This document shows positions 1 to 9,805 of a stretch of DNA of 64,000 nucleotides, in pieces (within the stretch, counting starts at the first letter, position 1; each line of letters starts with the position of its first letter). The notes under the pieces are model-generated. The model ran no database searches, was not told the origin of the DNA, and saw only the letters and a list, made by a program, of their open reading frames with translations. Source of the DNA: Winogradskyella helgolandensis (GTDB lineage: Bacteria > Bacteroidota > Bacteroidia > Flavobacteriales > Flavobacteriaceae); contig NZ_JABFHO010000001.1 of NCBI RefSeq assembly GCF_013404085.1, forward strand, positions 3,173,001-3,237,000, written 5' to 3'. The position numbers were made by a program, and so were the translations under genes.

Positions 1-322
1 ACTCTGAACGCTTTTCAAAAGCCAATTCAATTTTATGCTGAAAAAAATCGGCATTAACCTCAACTTTAGTTTCGGCATTATGAATGATTTTAATACGGAT
101 TGGAGAATCAGCATCATACAATCCTAAACCAACGACTTTATTTTTATTCTTACTGAAAATGATAGCTAAATCACCGGTTTCTGCTTCATCGTTAATCTTA
201 ACTATACTGTTAGAAAACACCCAAGGATGTCCTTTTACAACGAATTGTTCTCCTTTAGCATTAAGTTTTACAGCTAATCGTTTTGGGGTGTAATCGGTTT
301 TGATTTGGATTGAAAAAGACAT
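1..322 (-). CDS. Class I SAM-dependent rRNA methyltransferase, RlmI/RlmK-like (N-terminal part, runs off the window)
   Basis: The minus strand is open from an ATG at 322 to the window edge, giving about 107 residues. The N-terminus MSFSIQIKTDYTPKRLAVKL is followed by GHPWVFSNSI and then GDLAIIF and VVGLGLYDADSPIRIKI. This is the pattern of the PUA-like N-terminal domain of the RlmI family, which methylates C5 of a cytosine in 23S rRNA using S-adenosylmethionine. The Rossmann methyltransferase domain would lie beyond position 1, so the catalytic part cannot be checked. A plus-strand frame over the same bases is a shadow. Family assignment is fairly sure; the exact target base is inference. Confidence 0.8.
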   Translation of the reverse strand, partial: MSFSIQIKTDYTPKRLAVKLNAKGEQFVVKGHPWVFSNSIVKINDEAETGDLAIIFSKNKNKVVGLGLYDADSPIRIKIIHNAETKVEVNADFFQHKIELAFEKRSE

Positions 323-477
323 TCTTATATATTAGACTTCGAAAGTACAAAACTTAAATAAATAATAGTGAAAATTGATGCTTTCAGTTGAACATATTAC
401 TTAAGATAATTGGGATTAATCTCAATACAAAGAGCTGATTTTTATCTAAAATTGAAGATTCAAAAATTCATAAAAAA

Positions 478-515
478 AACGTAATCAACTTAGGGAATTC
501 TAAAGAGATTACGTT
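478..515 (-). terminator. Rho-independent terminator of the sigma operon
   Basis: A 9-bp perfect stem (aacgtaatc at 478-486 with gattacgtt at 507-515) is followed on the minus strand by a run of eight T. It lies just after the stop codon of the coiled-coil outer-membrane protein gene, so it should end the sigma/anti-sigma/OMP transcript. Confidence 0.8.
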
Positions 516-547
516 GAATTTATACCCGAAATAATTGAACTTACATT

Positions 548-1597
548 CTAATTGATATCCACCCTTAAACCAATAGAAAGTGTATTTATGTCTTCAGGAT
601 TATCTTTAAATACGGGATTCATATCATATTTTGCATAAATACTTACATCTCTATAACCAAAATAAACACTTGGTCCAAAATTAAAACTGTTCATATTAAA
701 GTGGTAAGTTTCTGTCTGCCTTATATCCTTACCACCTTCTTTATATTTAATAAATTGGGATGTCTGGGTCCTTACTGAGAAAAATCCCCCAAGTCCTAAT
801 CTAAAACCACGTTGTGATCTCAAATAAGTTTGTTCAGTTTTTTTATGATATTGTGGCTTTGAAAAATCTAATTCTATATGCACAGGAATTCCAAAGGATA
901 AATTATTTAATCTCGATTTTTTTAATTCAAAACCAATATCTTCAAGCGTCGTTTGGTTGCCATTAGTAACTAATATATCACTATCCTCTTTTGGTCTTAT
1001 TTCATCTGTCATCATTGATAATCCAAATTTTAGATTCCAAAGATTTTTATTTTCTTTAAGTCTATATTTAAAAGTAAAACCTAACTCACCATAACCTATC
1101 GGATTCACCTTAAAACCATCTCCATAATAATCACCTCCATTTAAAACGGTATTTATACCTAATGCAAATACAAATTGAGTAGTGAAACGTTTTTCAACTT
1201 CTAAACCGCTAATAGAATCTTTATAAAAATTTTCCTCTTCAAAAACGCTTATGAATGGTTTATTTGGCTCCTCAGTACGCTCTAATTTACCACTAACTTT
1301 ATTTTTAATTAATAATTGTAGCTTTTGTTCTTCAATAAAAACAGCATCATTAATACGGTTAGCATGGTAAGCGGCTAGTTTCTTTTTTTCTACCTCAGCT
1401 GTGTCTGCGGTGATTTCATTTTTTTCTACCTTCTTATCAATCTTCTTAATCTCTTTTTTTAAGATACTTTTTTCTGAGGTGGTGATAGAATCAATTCTCG
1501 AGGCAATAGTTGCGGCTTGTTCTTCAAAAGTATTGGTCTGTGCCCTTAAAAATGGTGTACAACATAATATGGCAACTAATAAAATGGTCTGCTTCAT
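548..1597 (-). CDS. Outer-membrane beta-barrel-like protein with N-terminal coiled coil
   Basis: Protein of 349 residues with a Sec signal peptide (MKQTILLVAILCCTPFLRAQ). Residues 25-100 are rich in K and E and look like a coiled coil. The second half alternates aromatic/hydrophobic and polar residues (FVFALGINTVLNGGDYYGDG, VSIYAKYDMNPVF) and ends in SIGLRVDIN, like the closing strand of a small beta-barrel. It is the last gene of an operon with an ECF sigma factor and a membrane anti-sigma-like protein, an arrangement common in Flavobacteriaceae. A role as output or sensor of that sigma pathway is inference; no specific family was recognised. Confidence 0.7.
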   Translation of the reverse strand: MKQTILLVAILCCTPFLRAQTNTFEEQAATIASRIDSITTSEKSILKKEIKKIDKKVEKNEITADTAEVEKKKLAAYHANRINDAVFIEEQKLQLLIKNKVSGKLERTEEPNKPFISVFEEENFYKDSISGLEVEKRFTTQFVFALGINTVLNGGDYYGDGFKVNPIGYGELGFTFKYRLKENKNLWNLKFGLSMMTDEIRPKEDSDILVTNGNQTTLEDIGFELKKSRLNNLSFGIPVHIELDFSKPQYHKKTEQTYLRSQRGFRLGLGGFFSVRTQTSQFIKYKEGGKDIRQTETYHFNMNSFNFGPSVYFGYRDVSIYAKYDMNPVFKDNPEDINTLSIGLRVDIN

Positions 1598-1617
1598 AAT
1601 TAAATAGTTTAAAGTGA

Positions 1618-2388
1618 TTAATTGTTGTGTTCGTAATTTCTGTTGGCAACAGCTTCGTTTAGTTGCTTAAGATGCTTACCTGCTTTCTTAAAAATGCTTT
1701 TATTTTTTTCGTCGAATAGTTCTTTTTCCATTTCGAGTAAAAGTTGGTCGGCATTTAAATAAGAATCTGATAATTGTTTTTTATTCTGAATTAAATTTAA
1801 ACTATGATCCTTTCCTGTTGACTCCAAAAGCTCCTCTGCTGTAATATATTGAAATTGTTGGGGTGACTTTATTACTGCGATATCCTCTGATTCTTTAACT
1901 TTTACAAGATCTTTATCTATAACAATTGTAGAATTTTCCAATAGTAAGTTCACTTCCTCAGTAGTTTCAATGTCTTGCTTTGCAACTATCTTTTTAGAAA
2001 CCGTTTCTTTTAAGTTTGAAGTGACCTTAGACTGTTTTCTTATTTCAGGTTCTTGTTTAGATTCTTGCTGAGTTTCTAAAACTATAGCCTTATTCTGAAT
2101 TACATAATCTGGAGTGTTTTGCTGCTGTGTTTCGTTAGGTACATCTTTTTCAAAACTGATTTCAGTGGCTTGCTTTTCGACTCCTTCATTTAACAAAAAT
2201 TTACCGCCAACAAAAATTAACCCTAAAACCAAAGACGCAGCTGCAGCATAGTGTATCCAAAGTTTTTTATTGTTTTTGGGTTTAGTACTTAAGGCTACAA
2301 TTAGGCGTTCTCTAGCTTGTGCAGAGGGCTCAATACTTCTATCTTTAAAGTTATCCTGGATTAATTTTTCTATATTATTGGGTTCCAT
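1618..2388 (-). CDS. Putative membrane-anchored anti-sigma factor
   Basis: Protein of 256 residues. The N-terminus (MEPNNIEKLIQDNFKDRSIEPSAQARERL) resembles the short cytoplasmic segment found before the single TM helix in Bacteroidota anti-sigma-type proteins; the TM spans about residues 44-66 (WIHYAAAASLVLGLIFVGGK). The remainder is a low-complexity, Q/E/K/V-rich periplasmic tail. The start codon overlaps the end of the sigma gene by 14 bases, so the two are translationally linked. There is no recognisable zinc-binding HxxxCxxC motif, so the anti-sigma role rests on context and topology. Confidence 0.65.
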   Translation of the reverse strand: MEPNNIEKLIQDNFKDRSIEPSAQARERLIVALSTKPKNNKKLWIHYAAAASLVLGLIFVGGKFLLNEGVEKQATEISFEKDVPNETQQQNTPDYVIQNKAIVLETQQESKQEPEIRKQSKVTSNLKETVSKKIVAKQDIETTEEVNLLLENSTIVIDKDLVKVKESEDIAVIKSPQQFQYITAEELLESTGKDHSLNLIQNKKQLSDSYLNADQLLLEMEKELFDEKNKSIFKKAGKHLKQLNEAVANRNYEHNN

Positions 2389-2941
2389 TGTGTGTGTTAT
2401 TTAAATTCGCTAAACTACTTTTTAAAAGCTTTTTAGCATGTGCTAATTGCGATTTTGAAGTGCCTATACTTACATGTAATAGTTCTGATATTTCCCTGTG
2501 CTTATAACCTTCAACCACATATAGATTAAAAATTGTTTTACAACCAATAGGAAGTTGGTCTACTGCAGTTTGTATGATGTCAGAAGTCGAAAGATCAGTT
2601 GTTGAAGCTGGTTGTGTAAAATAGTAATCTTTAATTTCAACGACATTAAATTTATTCTTTTGAATTCGTAAATACGAAATACATTCACGTACCATAATGC
2701 GTCTTAACCAACCTTCAAAACTACCATAAGGTTCATATTTATTAATATTTTGAAATGCTTTATGAAATGATGTTATCATTACATCCTCTGCAAACTGTAA
2801 ATCTTTAATATACTGCCTACAAACACCAAGCATCTTTCCTGAGAATTTATCATAAAGTGCTAACTGAGCTTTTTGGTTGGACTTTTGGGCCAATCCAACC
2901 AGCTCACTTAAACTTTGATTTATAGATATTAGTTTTGACAT
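2375..2941 (-). CDS. RNA polymerase ECF (sigma-70 family) sigma factor
   Basis: Protein of 188 residues, normal ECF length. Region 2 is visible as ALYDKFSGKMLGVCRQYIKD followed by FAEDVMITSFHKAFQNINKY and GSFEGWLRRIMVRECISYLR. Region 4 is visible as the helix-turn-helix YVVEGYKHREISELLHVSIG followed by TSKSQLAHAKKLLK. It would direct core polymerase to a specific regulon. It is the first gene of an operon with the overlapping anti-sigma-like gene and an outer-membrane protein. The ATG at 2941 gives a normal N-terminus. What signal activates it is not shown by the sequence. Confidence 0.93.
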   Translation of the reverse strand: MSKLISINQSLSELVGLAQKSNQKAQLALYDKFSGKMLGVCRQYIKDLQFAEDVMITSFHKAFQNINKYEPYGSFEGWLRRIMVRECISYLRIQKNKFNVVEIKDYYFTQPASTTDLSTSDIIQTAVDQLPIGCKTIFNLYVVEGYKHREISELLHVSIGTSKSQLAHAKKLLKSSLANLNNTHNGTQ

Positions 2942-3004
2942 TGATATACGGTTGTCTTCTAAATAATTTCTGGTTTCTTAAATACTATTTAATAATACTT
3001 ACTG

Positions 3005-3021
3005 TTTTACAAATTGTAAAA
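3005..3021. repeat. 17-bp inverted repeat upstream of the sigma operon
   Basis: TTTTACAA and TTGTAAAA form a perfect 8-bp inverted repeat around one central base. It lies between the stop of the small beta-barrel gene (3034) and the ATG of the sigma gene (2941). It has no T-run, so it looks more like a possible operator than a terminator. Function unproven. Confidence 0.35.
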
Positions 3022-3033
3022 TATTAAAACACA

Positions 3034-3549
3034 TTAAATTTTATATGTAAATATAGCTCCTGCATTTAAAATACCTCCAGGAGAAAAACTACTGTAAGTT
3101 GAAACAATTCTTAACCCATAATTGAATCTACTTTTTAAATTAAATATGGTTTGAACTCCTATATCTATACCTAGACCATTATTATCATCTTCAAGTATTT
3201 TTTCATCAAAATTGATATAAGAAAATCCAACTATCGATTCGAGTTTAGAATTTTCCGACTTTCCAAAATCATAAGTGACTTGAATGGCATATTTATCTAG
3301 TTTGTAATTAATATCCAATTCTTTACTTCTCATCGTAGCATTTGCCAATGTTAAATCAATACCCATATCATTATTAATAGCATATCCTAAAGCTACTTCA
3401 AAATTCTCACCAAAATCTTTACCGACTAATTGTTCACTCAAACCAAACCTGAAAGTAAATTTTGATGTATCCGTCTTCTCATCTTGAGCATATATTAAGT
3501 TAATACTTAAAATAAAGGCTAAAACAATAATGTAGTTTACTTTTTTCAT
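3034..3549 (-). CDS. Small outer-membrane beta-barrel protein
   Basis: Protein of 171 residues with a clear signal peptide (MKKVNYIIVLAFILSINLIYAQ). The mature part consists of alternating amphipathic strands (FTFRFGLSEQLVG, FEVALGYAINNDMGIDLTLA, YAIQVTYDFG, FNYGLRIVSTYS) and ends in AGAIFTYKI, a plausible last barrel strand, so an eight-strand OmpX/OmpW-like barrel is likely. It lies between the dnaK terminator and the sigma operon on the same strand. Substrate and role cannot be read from the sequence. Confidence 0.65.
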   Translation of the reverse strand: MKKVNYIIVLAFILSINLIYAQDEKTDTSKFTFRFGLSEQLVGKDFGENFEVALGYAINNDMGIDLTLANATMRSKELDINYKLDKYAIQVTYDFGKSENSKLESIVGFSYINFDEKILEDDNNGLGIDIGVQTIFNLKSRFNYGLRIVSTYSSFSPGGILNAGAIFTYKI

Positions 3550-3684
3550 AATACGTGTTTTTAATTAATGTTTGATTTTATTTGAAGCTCAGTTATATTT
3601 TCGCTTCTATTAGTAAAAACGCTTTCAAATTCAAAAAGGTTGGATGAAAATTAAAAAAAATTAAAAATACATGTAAAACAAAAA

Positions 3685-3710
3685 AACGCAACCAAATTAA
3701 TGGTTGCGTT
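3685..3710 (-). terminator. Terminator after dnaK
   Basis: A perfect 10-bp stem (aacgcaacca at 3685-3694, tggttgcgtt at 3701-3710, six-base loop) is bordered by an A-run on the left and a T-run on the right. It can terminate in either direction; the relevant transcript is dnaK on the minus strand, about 190 bases after the dnaK stop. Confidence 0.85.
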
Positions 3711-3788
3711 TTTTACTCTATAATATTAGTCTTTAGCTTCTTCAAGCTTCTGACTTTAATTTTTGTTGAGATCCCAAAACAAATTTAG

Positions 3789-3899
3789 GATAAGCGATTC
3801 ACACAACTTTCGCAAAAGCAAAAGTTGATTCCCTGAGATGCCCACCTTCGTTGGCATAAGTGATTCACTCAAAATATGCCAAAAGCATATTAAGGTTCT
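3789..3899. repeat. Degenerate repeat and hairpin cluster in the dnaK 3' region
   Basis: Between the dnaK stop and its terminator there are two copies of taagYgattcac (3791-3802 and 3859-3870) and three short inverted repeats: caacttt...aaagttg (3804-3827), atgcc...ggcat (about 3838-3857) and aatatg...catatt (about 3875-3893). This 183-base untranslated stretch (3721-3903) contains no supported gene. It looks like a decayed copy of the dispersed palindromic repeats common between Flavobacteriaceae genes. Confidence 0.5.
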
Positions 3900-3903
3900 C
3901 TAC

Positions 3904-5805
3904 TTACTTAACCTCTTCGAAATCTACATCTTCAACATCGCTAGATTCATCAGCTGGTTGCTCTGCTCCTGCTTCAGGACCAGCAGCTCCACCTTGACCT
4001 TCGGCTTGTGCTTTGTACATTTCTTCGCTAGCTACTTTCCATGCTTCATTGATTTTATCTAAAGCTGGTGTAATAACTGCGATATCTTTTGATTCGTATG
4101 CTGCTTTCAATTCTTCAAGAGCTGACTCAATTGGCGCTTTCTTATCATCAGATAATTTATCACCAAATTCTTTCAACTGACTTTCAGTTTGGAAAATCAT
4201 ACCATCTGCCTCATTCAATTTATCAGCAGTTTCTTTTGCTTTAGCATCTGACTCAGCATTTGCTTCTGCATCAGCTTTCATCTTTTGGATTTCCTCTTCT
4301 GTTAATCCTGAAGATGCTTCAATTCTGATATCTTGAGTTTTGTTTGTTGCTTTATCTGTAGCAGATACTTTAATGATACCATTGGCATCAATATCAAACG
4401 TTACTTCAATCTGAGGTGTTCCTCTTCTTGATGGTGGAATTCCGTCTAAATGGAAACGACCAATTGTTTTATTATCTGCTGCCATTGGACGCTCACCTTG
4501 TAATACGTGAATTTCTACTGATGGCTGATTGTCTGCTGCTGTTGAGAATACTTGCGATTTCTTTGTAGGAATCGTTGTGTTAGACTCAATCAACTTTGTC
4601 ATTACATTACCCATAGTTTCAATACCTAATGATAATGGAGTAACGTCTAATAAAAGAACGTCTTTTACATCACCAGATAAAACACCACCTTGGATAGCTG
4701 CACCTAAAGAAACAACTTCATCAGGATTTACACCTTTACTTGGTGCTTTTCCGAAAAATGCTTCAACGGCACTTACAACTGCAGGAATACGTGTAGAACC
4801 ACCTACTAAAATAACTTGGTCAATATCAGATTTTGATAAACCTGCTGCTTTTAGAGCTGTTTGACAAGGCTCAATAGTACGTTTGATTAAATCATCAATT
4901 AATTGCTCAAATTTAGAACGTGTCAATGTACGTACCAAGTGCTTTGGTCCACTAGCTGTTGCTGTAACGTAAGGTAAGTTAATTTCAGTTTGTGCAGAAG
5001 ATGATAATTCAATCTTCGCTTTTTCTGCTGCTTCTTTTAAACGTTGTAAAGCCATTGGGTCTTTACGTAAGTCCATGTTTTCATCAGCAATAAATTCTTC
5101 AGCTAACCAATCGATAATACGTTGATCAACATCATCACCACCTAAGTGTGTATCACCATCTGTAGATAATACTTCAAATACACCATCACCTAATTCTAGA
5201 ATAGATACATCATGTGTTCCTCCACCAAAATCAAATACTACGATTTTTTGGTCAGTACCTTTTTTGTCCATTCCATAAGCTAAAGCTGCAGCTGTTGGTT
5301 CGTTTATAATTCTACGAACTTTTAAACCTGCAATCTCACCAGCTTCTTTTGTAGCCTGACGTTGTGCATCATTAAAATATGCTGGTACTGTAATTACAGC
5401 TTCAGACACATCTTGTCCTAAATAATCTTCAGCAGTTTTCTTCATTTTCTGAAGTACCATTGCAGATAATTCTTGAGGCGTGTATAAACGACCATCGATA
5501 TCTACTCTTGGAGTATCGTTGTCACCTTTTACCACTTTATATGGTACACGTTCAGCTTCTTTCTTAGACTCAGAATACTTGTTACCCATAAAACGTTTAA
5601 CCGAATAAACCGTTTTTGTTGGGTTAGTAACTGCTTGTCTTTTTGCTGGATCTCCAACTTTAATTTCACCACCTTCTACGAAAGCGATAACCGAAGGTGT
5701 TGTTCTTTTACCTTCAGCGTTCGGGATTACAACTGGCTCATTACCTTCCATTACAGAAACACAAGAGTTGGTTGTACCTAAATCAATTCCAATAATCTTA
5801 CTCAT
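3904..5805 (-). CDS. dnaK: Molecular chaperone DnaK (Hsp70)
   Basis: Protein of 633 residues, full length. The N-terminus [20 protein letters not shown] carries the first phosphate-binding loop of the Hsp70 ATPase; [20 protein letters not shown] is the second phosphate loop and [13 protein letters not shown] the adenosine motif. Residues about 385-505 form the substrate-binding beta domain ([16 protein letters not shown]), followed by the helical lid and the EDVDFEEVK tail. It uses ATP to bind and release unfolded polypeptides in the cytoplasm together with DnaJ and GrpE, which are not nearby. It is monocistronic, with a strong terminator downstream. No CIRCE element was found upstream. Confidence 0.99.
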   Translation of the reverse strand: MSKIIGIDLGTTNSCVSVMEGNEPVVIPNAEGKRTTPSVIAFVEGGEIKVGDPAKRQAVTNPTKTVYSVKRFMGNKYSESKKEAERVPYKVVKGDNDTPRVDIDGRLYTPQELSAMVLQKMKKTAEDYLGQDVSEAVITVPAYFNDAQRQATKEAGEIAGLKVRRIINEPTAAALAYGMDKKGTDQKIVVFDFGGGTHDVSILELGDGVFEVLSTDGDTHLGGDDVDQRIIDWLAEEFIADENMDLRKDPMALQRLKEAAEKAKIELSSSAQTEINLPYVTATASGPKHLVRTLTRSKFEQLIDDLIKRTIEPCQTALKAAGLSKSDIDQVILVGGSTRIPAVVSAVEAFFGKAPSKGVNPDEVVSLGAAIQGGVLSGDVKDVLLLDVTPLSLGIETMGNVMTKLIESNTTIPTKKSQVFSTAADNQPSVEIHVLQGERPMAADNKTIGRFHLDGIPPSRRGTPQIEVTFDIDANGIIKVSATDKATNKTQDIRIEASSGLTEEEIQKMKADAEANAESDAKAKETADKLNEADGMIFQTESQLKEFGDKLSDDKKAPIESALEELKAAYESKDIAVITPALDKINEAWKVASEEMYKAQAEGQGGAAGPEAGAEQPADESSDVEDVDFEEVK

Positions 5806-6096
5806 AATATTTATTTGTTAATAGTTTTCCGCTTCCACCTAATGTTAGACAAATACACGGAAATTATAGTGTGTTAATTTTTAATCTCGATAACTAATAG
5901 TCAATGATTATGCCATGACAAAAAATATGACATGATGTCACTTTATTAAATTGTTATGAGATCATAAGCCGCACAACATTAAGAATACATCCACTTAACT
6001 TTCTCACATCCATTCTTCATTCTTTAATAATACTGAGCAAATACAAAAGAAACTTATGCGTAATAGTTTTACAAGAACTAAAAACAACCAAAAATT
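5806..6096. promoter_or_regulatory. Divergent intergenic region between dnaK and the T9SS gene
   Basis: A 291-base non-coding region that must hold the promoters of dnaK (leftward) and the choice-of-anchor-I gene (rightward). It contains an odd-centred palindrome TGACATGATGTCA (5928-5940) with a partial match (TGCCATGACA) just to its left. No CIRCE-type TTAGCACTC inverted repeat and no convincing TTTG/TAnnTTTG pair was seen. The palindrome could be an operator; that is inference. Confidence 0.35.
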
Positions 6097-9000
6097 ATGA
6101 AACACATTTTACGATTATTTTTTATTTTGTTTACATGCTTTGCTAGTGCTCAATTAAGTACTGGTGACATGGCATTTACTGCTTTTCACGCTAATGAAGA
6201 CGATGATTTTGCAATGGTTACATTTGTTGACATTCCTTCAAATAGTATTATTTATTTTTCTGACAAAGAATGGACAGGAACAGAATTTAATTCTGGTGAA
6301 GCTAATTATGAATGGCAAACAGGTACAGAAGTAATTACAGCCGGATCAATTATTACATTTTACACTGTTAGTGACATACCAATTGTATCACATGGAACTA
6401 TAGTTGGGGAACCTGGTGGAATTTCAGCCTCATCTGAAGCTGTATTTGTATATCAAGGTATAGATATAGATACTCCAACAACTTTTATTACGGCTGTTGC
6501 CAATTCATCTTCTGCCTATGATGATGGTGCTGGCACTGGTTTAATTGGCACTGGACTTACAGAAGGCTCTACGGCTTTAACGTATGCTAACGGAACGTCT
6601 TTGGCTGTTTACAATGGACCAAGAACAGGCTATACAGCTAACGGCTATATTGTTGCTTTAAATACTATGAGTAACTATAACTTTGAAGAAGCTGCTAATC
6701 TACCTTTTGACACAACTCCGTTTGTAATCTCAACGACAGATACAAACCCTCCAAGTGTTGCTAATGTTTATTCAATTAACCAAACCACAACCAACGTTGT
6801 ATTTACTGAAGAGGTCACACAAACTACAGCAGAAGCAATGGCTAATTATGTTTTCAGTCCTACTCTTAATGTGAATTCAATTGTTTATGATAACGTTACG
6901 TTAACAGCAACTCTTACACATTCAGGTTTAACTGAAGGTTTAGCTTATAACGTTAGCATTAACAATCTTGAAGATGCATTTACCAACACACAAACTACAG
7001 CTTATGTGAGTGACGATTTTTATTACAACTCCTTAAGTTCTGGTTTAATCATTACTGAAATCATGTATAATGCACCTTCTGATAACTCTAATGCTTTGGA
7101 GTTTTTAGAAATCTATAATAATAGTACTACTTCAATTGATTTAGGAGGTATAACGGTTAATGATGAAGGTAATTTCTTTTTTATATTTCCTGAAATGACT
7201 TTAGCTTCAGAAGGCATTGTTTTACTAGCGACTGACAAAGCTTCTGCCGATGCCTTTTACGGAGTGACATTTTTAGATATGCCACAGGCTATTTCTAATG
7301 CTTTAGGTAATGGTGGCGAATTATTAGAAATTAAAAATTCTGAAGGCACTGTCATATCTCAAGTTGAATATAGTGATGATGCGCCTTGGCCAACCACTGC
7401 AGATGGTGATGGCCCTTCTTTAGAATTAGTGAATCTTGAAGGAGATTTTAACGAAGGTACTAACTGGTTGCCTGCGACTAACTTAGTGGGTCAATCTTTA
7501 GGTGACGACGTATTTGCCTCACCAGGAACTTATAGTCCTATTATCAATGTGACTCCACAGATTAGTTTTGCCGAAAGCACTTATGTTATTAGTGAAGATG
7601 GAACTAGCCTTGAGGTTTCAATAGAGTTATCTGCATCTACAGCTAACATCGTTTCAATAGATGTTAGTTTAGTTACCGAATTATTAACAGCTACAGAAAC
7701 TGATGATTTTACTTTTACAAACCAAACCATAGATTTTCCTGCTAATTTTACAGATGCAATTTCAATAACAATTCCTCTTGTTGATGATGCTCTAGCAGAA
7801 ATGGATGAACTTTTCATTTTAAGGCTTTCAAATCCTATTAATGGTACTTTAGGTGCTTATGAAACTACAGGAGTTTATATTATAGATAATGATACGGCGA
7901 CACCTGCGGCAACTGATCTTTTAGATATTACTTATTTATCTAGTTATTTAGTAGATGGTGCTGGTTCTGCAGAAATTGTGGCTCACGATCCGGTTTCAGA
8001 ACGTCTATTCGTTTTAAATTCAATAGCTCAGAAATTAGAGATAATCGACTTCTCTGATATCAACGCCATTTCCACAATCAGTGCAATCGATTTATCAACT
8101 TATGGTGATCCAACGAGTGTGGCTTACATGAATAATATCGTCGCTCTTGGGATTTCAAAAGGACCTTTAGAAGATGGTGTTGTTGTATTTTGCGATATTG
8201 ATGGCACAATCTTATCGACCGTAATTGCTGGAAATCTACCTGATATGGTAGGATTTACTCCTGATGGCACAAAACTTTTAGTCGCTAACGAAGGGCAACC
8301 AAATGATGATTATTCTGTAGATCCTGAAGGCAGTATTTCCGTTATAGATGTTACAGCAGGCTTAGGAAATATTTCTCAAGCGGATGTTACAAGTATCAAC
8401 TTTAACAGTTTTGATAGTCAATTGGCCTCATTACAAGCTGCAGGTGTTAGAATATTTGGCCCAAATGCTTCAGTATCTCAAGACTTAGAACCAGAATACA
8501 TTTCATTCTCAAGTGATTCACAAACGGCTTATGTAACGCTTCAAGAAAACAATGCTATTGGAGTTATCGACTTAACAACAAACAGTATTACATCTATATT
8601 ACCATTAGGTTTAAAAGATCATGCTTTAGCAGGAAACACATTAGATGCCTCTGATGATACGGACTTTATTTTCTTAGCGAATTGGCCTGTAAAAGGAATG
8701 TACATGCCAGATGCTATGGCGTCTTACGAAGTGGGAGGTGTGACTTATTTAGTTACGGCTAATGAAGGTGATGCAAGAGAATATGACACATTCGAAGAAG
8801 AAGAGCGCGTAAGCGATTTAAACTTAGATCCAACAGTTTTTCCTAATGCTGAATTCTTACAATTAGACAGTAACTTAGGACGATTAACCGTAACAAATGC
8901 AAATGGAGATTTAGATGATGATGGTGATTTTGACGAAATTCATGTGTTAGGATCGCGTTCTTTTAGTATTTGGAATACAGCCACAGGTGCATTGGTTTTT

Positions 9001-9636
9001 GATAGTGGTGATGACTTTGAACGTATTACTGCAAATGACCCAACTTATGGAGGTTTATTTAACGCTAGTAACAGTAATAACAACTTTAAAAACAGAAGTG
9101 ATAATAAAGGTCCTGAGCCAGAAGGTGTCACTATTACAGAAATTGATGGTCAGGTTTATGCGTTTATCACTTTAGAACGTGTTGGTGGTTTTATGACTTA
9201 CAACATTACTGATCCTAACAATGCTGTTTTTGAAAAGTACATTAATAACAGAGACTTAGGAGAAGATGAAGGTGGTGACTTAGGACCAGAAGGCATAATC
9301 TATGTGACACCAGAAAATAGTCCAAATGATACAGGTTTAGTGATTATGGCTAATGAGGTAAGTTCTACTTTAAGTTTCTATGCACTTAATAATAACACTT
9401 TAAGTGCTGATGAATTTACTTTACAGTCTGAAGCTTTAAAAATGTATCCTAATCCTTCAAAATCTAACCAAACGGTATATTTTAATCAAACGGTTTCTGT
9501 TTCTTTATTTGATCTTCAAGGTCGTGAAATAGTGTCTAAAGAAAATACAATGGATTTTCAATTGCCAACTTTAACTGCTGGTACCTATATCTTGAAAACA
9601 AAAAATGGTGAAAGCTTTAAGCTTTTAATCAAATAA
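6097..9636 (+). CDS. T9SS-secreted choice-of-anchor-I family protein with lamin-tail and Calx-beta domains
   Basis: Protein of 1179 residues with a signal peptide (MKHILRLFFILFTCFASAQ). Residues about 20-205 form a beta-rich N-terminal domain; about 315-470 is a lamin-tail domain (GLIITEIMYNAP, ALEFLEIYNN); about 485-600 is a Calx-beta domain (SEDGTSLEVSIELS ... VYIIDND). Residues about 607-1105 form the choice-of-anchor-I/esterase-like beta-propeller (GSAEIVAHDPVSERLFVLN, ANEGDAREYDTFEEEERVSD, GPEPEGVTI). The last 70 residues are a type A T9SS sorting domain (MYPNPSKSN ... LTAGTYILKTKNGESFKLLIK). It is probably exported across the outer membrane and surface-attached or released. Enzymatic activity, if any, is unknown. 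A perfect terminator follows. Confidence 0.9.
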   Translation: MKHILRLFFILFTCFASAQLSTGDMAFTAFHANEDDDFAMVTFVDIPSNSIIYFSDKEWTGTEFNSGEANYEWQTGTEVITAGSIITFYTVSDIPIVSHGTIVGEPGGISASSEAVFVYQGIDIDTPTTFITAVANSSSAYDDGAGTGLIGTGLTEGSTALTYANGTSLAVYNGPRTGYTANGYIVALNTMSNYNFEEAANLPFDTTPFVISTTDTNPPSVANVYSINQTTTNVVFTEEVTQTTAEAMANYVFSPTLNVNSIVYDNVTLTATLTHSGLTEGLAYNVSINNLEDAFTNTQTTAYVSDDFYYNSLSSGLIITEIMYNAPSDNSNALEFLEIYNNSTTSIDLGGITVNDEGNFFFIFPEMTLASEGIVLLATDKASADAFYGVTFLDMPQAISNALGNGGELLEIKNSEGTVISQVEYSDDAPWPTTADGDGPSLELVNLEGDFNEGTNWLPATNLVGQSLGDDVFASPGTYSPIINVTPQISFAESTYVISEDGTSLEVSIELSASTANIVSIDVSLVTELLTATETDDFTFTNQTIDFPANFTDAISITIPLVDDALAEMDELFILRLSNPINGTLGAYETTGVYIIDNDTATPAATDLLDITYLSSYLVDGAGSAEIVAHDPVSERLFVLNSIAQKLEIIDFSDINAISTISAIDLSTYGDPTSVAYMNNIVALGISKGPLEDGVVVFCDIDGTILSTVIAGNLPDMVGFTPDGTKLLVANEGQPNDDYSVDPEGSISVIDVTAGLGNISQADVTSINFNSFDSQLASLQAAGVRIFGPNASVSQDLEPEYISFSSDSQTAYVTLQENNAIGVIDLTTNSITSILPLGLKDHALAGNTLDASDDTDFIFLANWPVKGMYMPDAMASYEVGGVTYLVTANEGDAREYDTFEEEERVSDLNLDPTVFPNAEFLQLDSNLGRLTVTNANGDLDDDGDFDEIHVLGSRSFSIWNTATGALVFDSGDDFERITANDPTYGGLFNASNSNNNFKNRSDNKGPEPEGVTITEIDGQVYAFITLERVGGFMTYNITDPNNAVFEKYINNRDLGEDEGGDLGPEGIIYVTPENSPNDTGLVIMANEVSSTLSFYALNNNTLSADEFTLQSEALKMYPNPSKSNQTVYFNQTVSVSLFDLQGREIVSKENTMDFQLPTLTAGTYILKTKNGESFKLLIK

Positions 9637-9660
9637 ATCTGCTAATTTATGTCCATGAAA

Positions 9661-9690
9661 AGCACCTTCAATTGAAGGTGCTTTTTTTAT
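9661..9690 (+). terminator. Terminator of the choice-of-anchor-I gene
   Basis: A perfect 22-base palindrome (9661-9682, arms agcaccttca/tgaaggtgct) followed directly by a run of T. It is a strong intrinsic terminator 25 bases after the stop codon. Confidence 0.9.
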
Positions 9691-9805
9691 TGTAATAATT
9701 CCATTCAATTTTTATTTGAAAGTTAAATCTTAATAATATCTAAAAGGGCATGTTGTTTGATAACAAATAGCAATACATTAGTAATTAATTAAATTTTATA
9801 TCATC

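Noticed and set aside
84..293. Plus-strand 69-codon frame
   Set aside because: Lies opposite the clearly conserved RlmI-like N-terminal domain; shadow frame.
5806..6096. CIRCE/HrcA operator upstream of dnaK
   Set aside because: No TTAGCACTC-N9-GAGTGCTAA-like sequence is present; only an unrelated palindrome.
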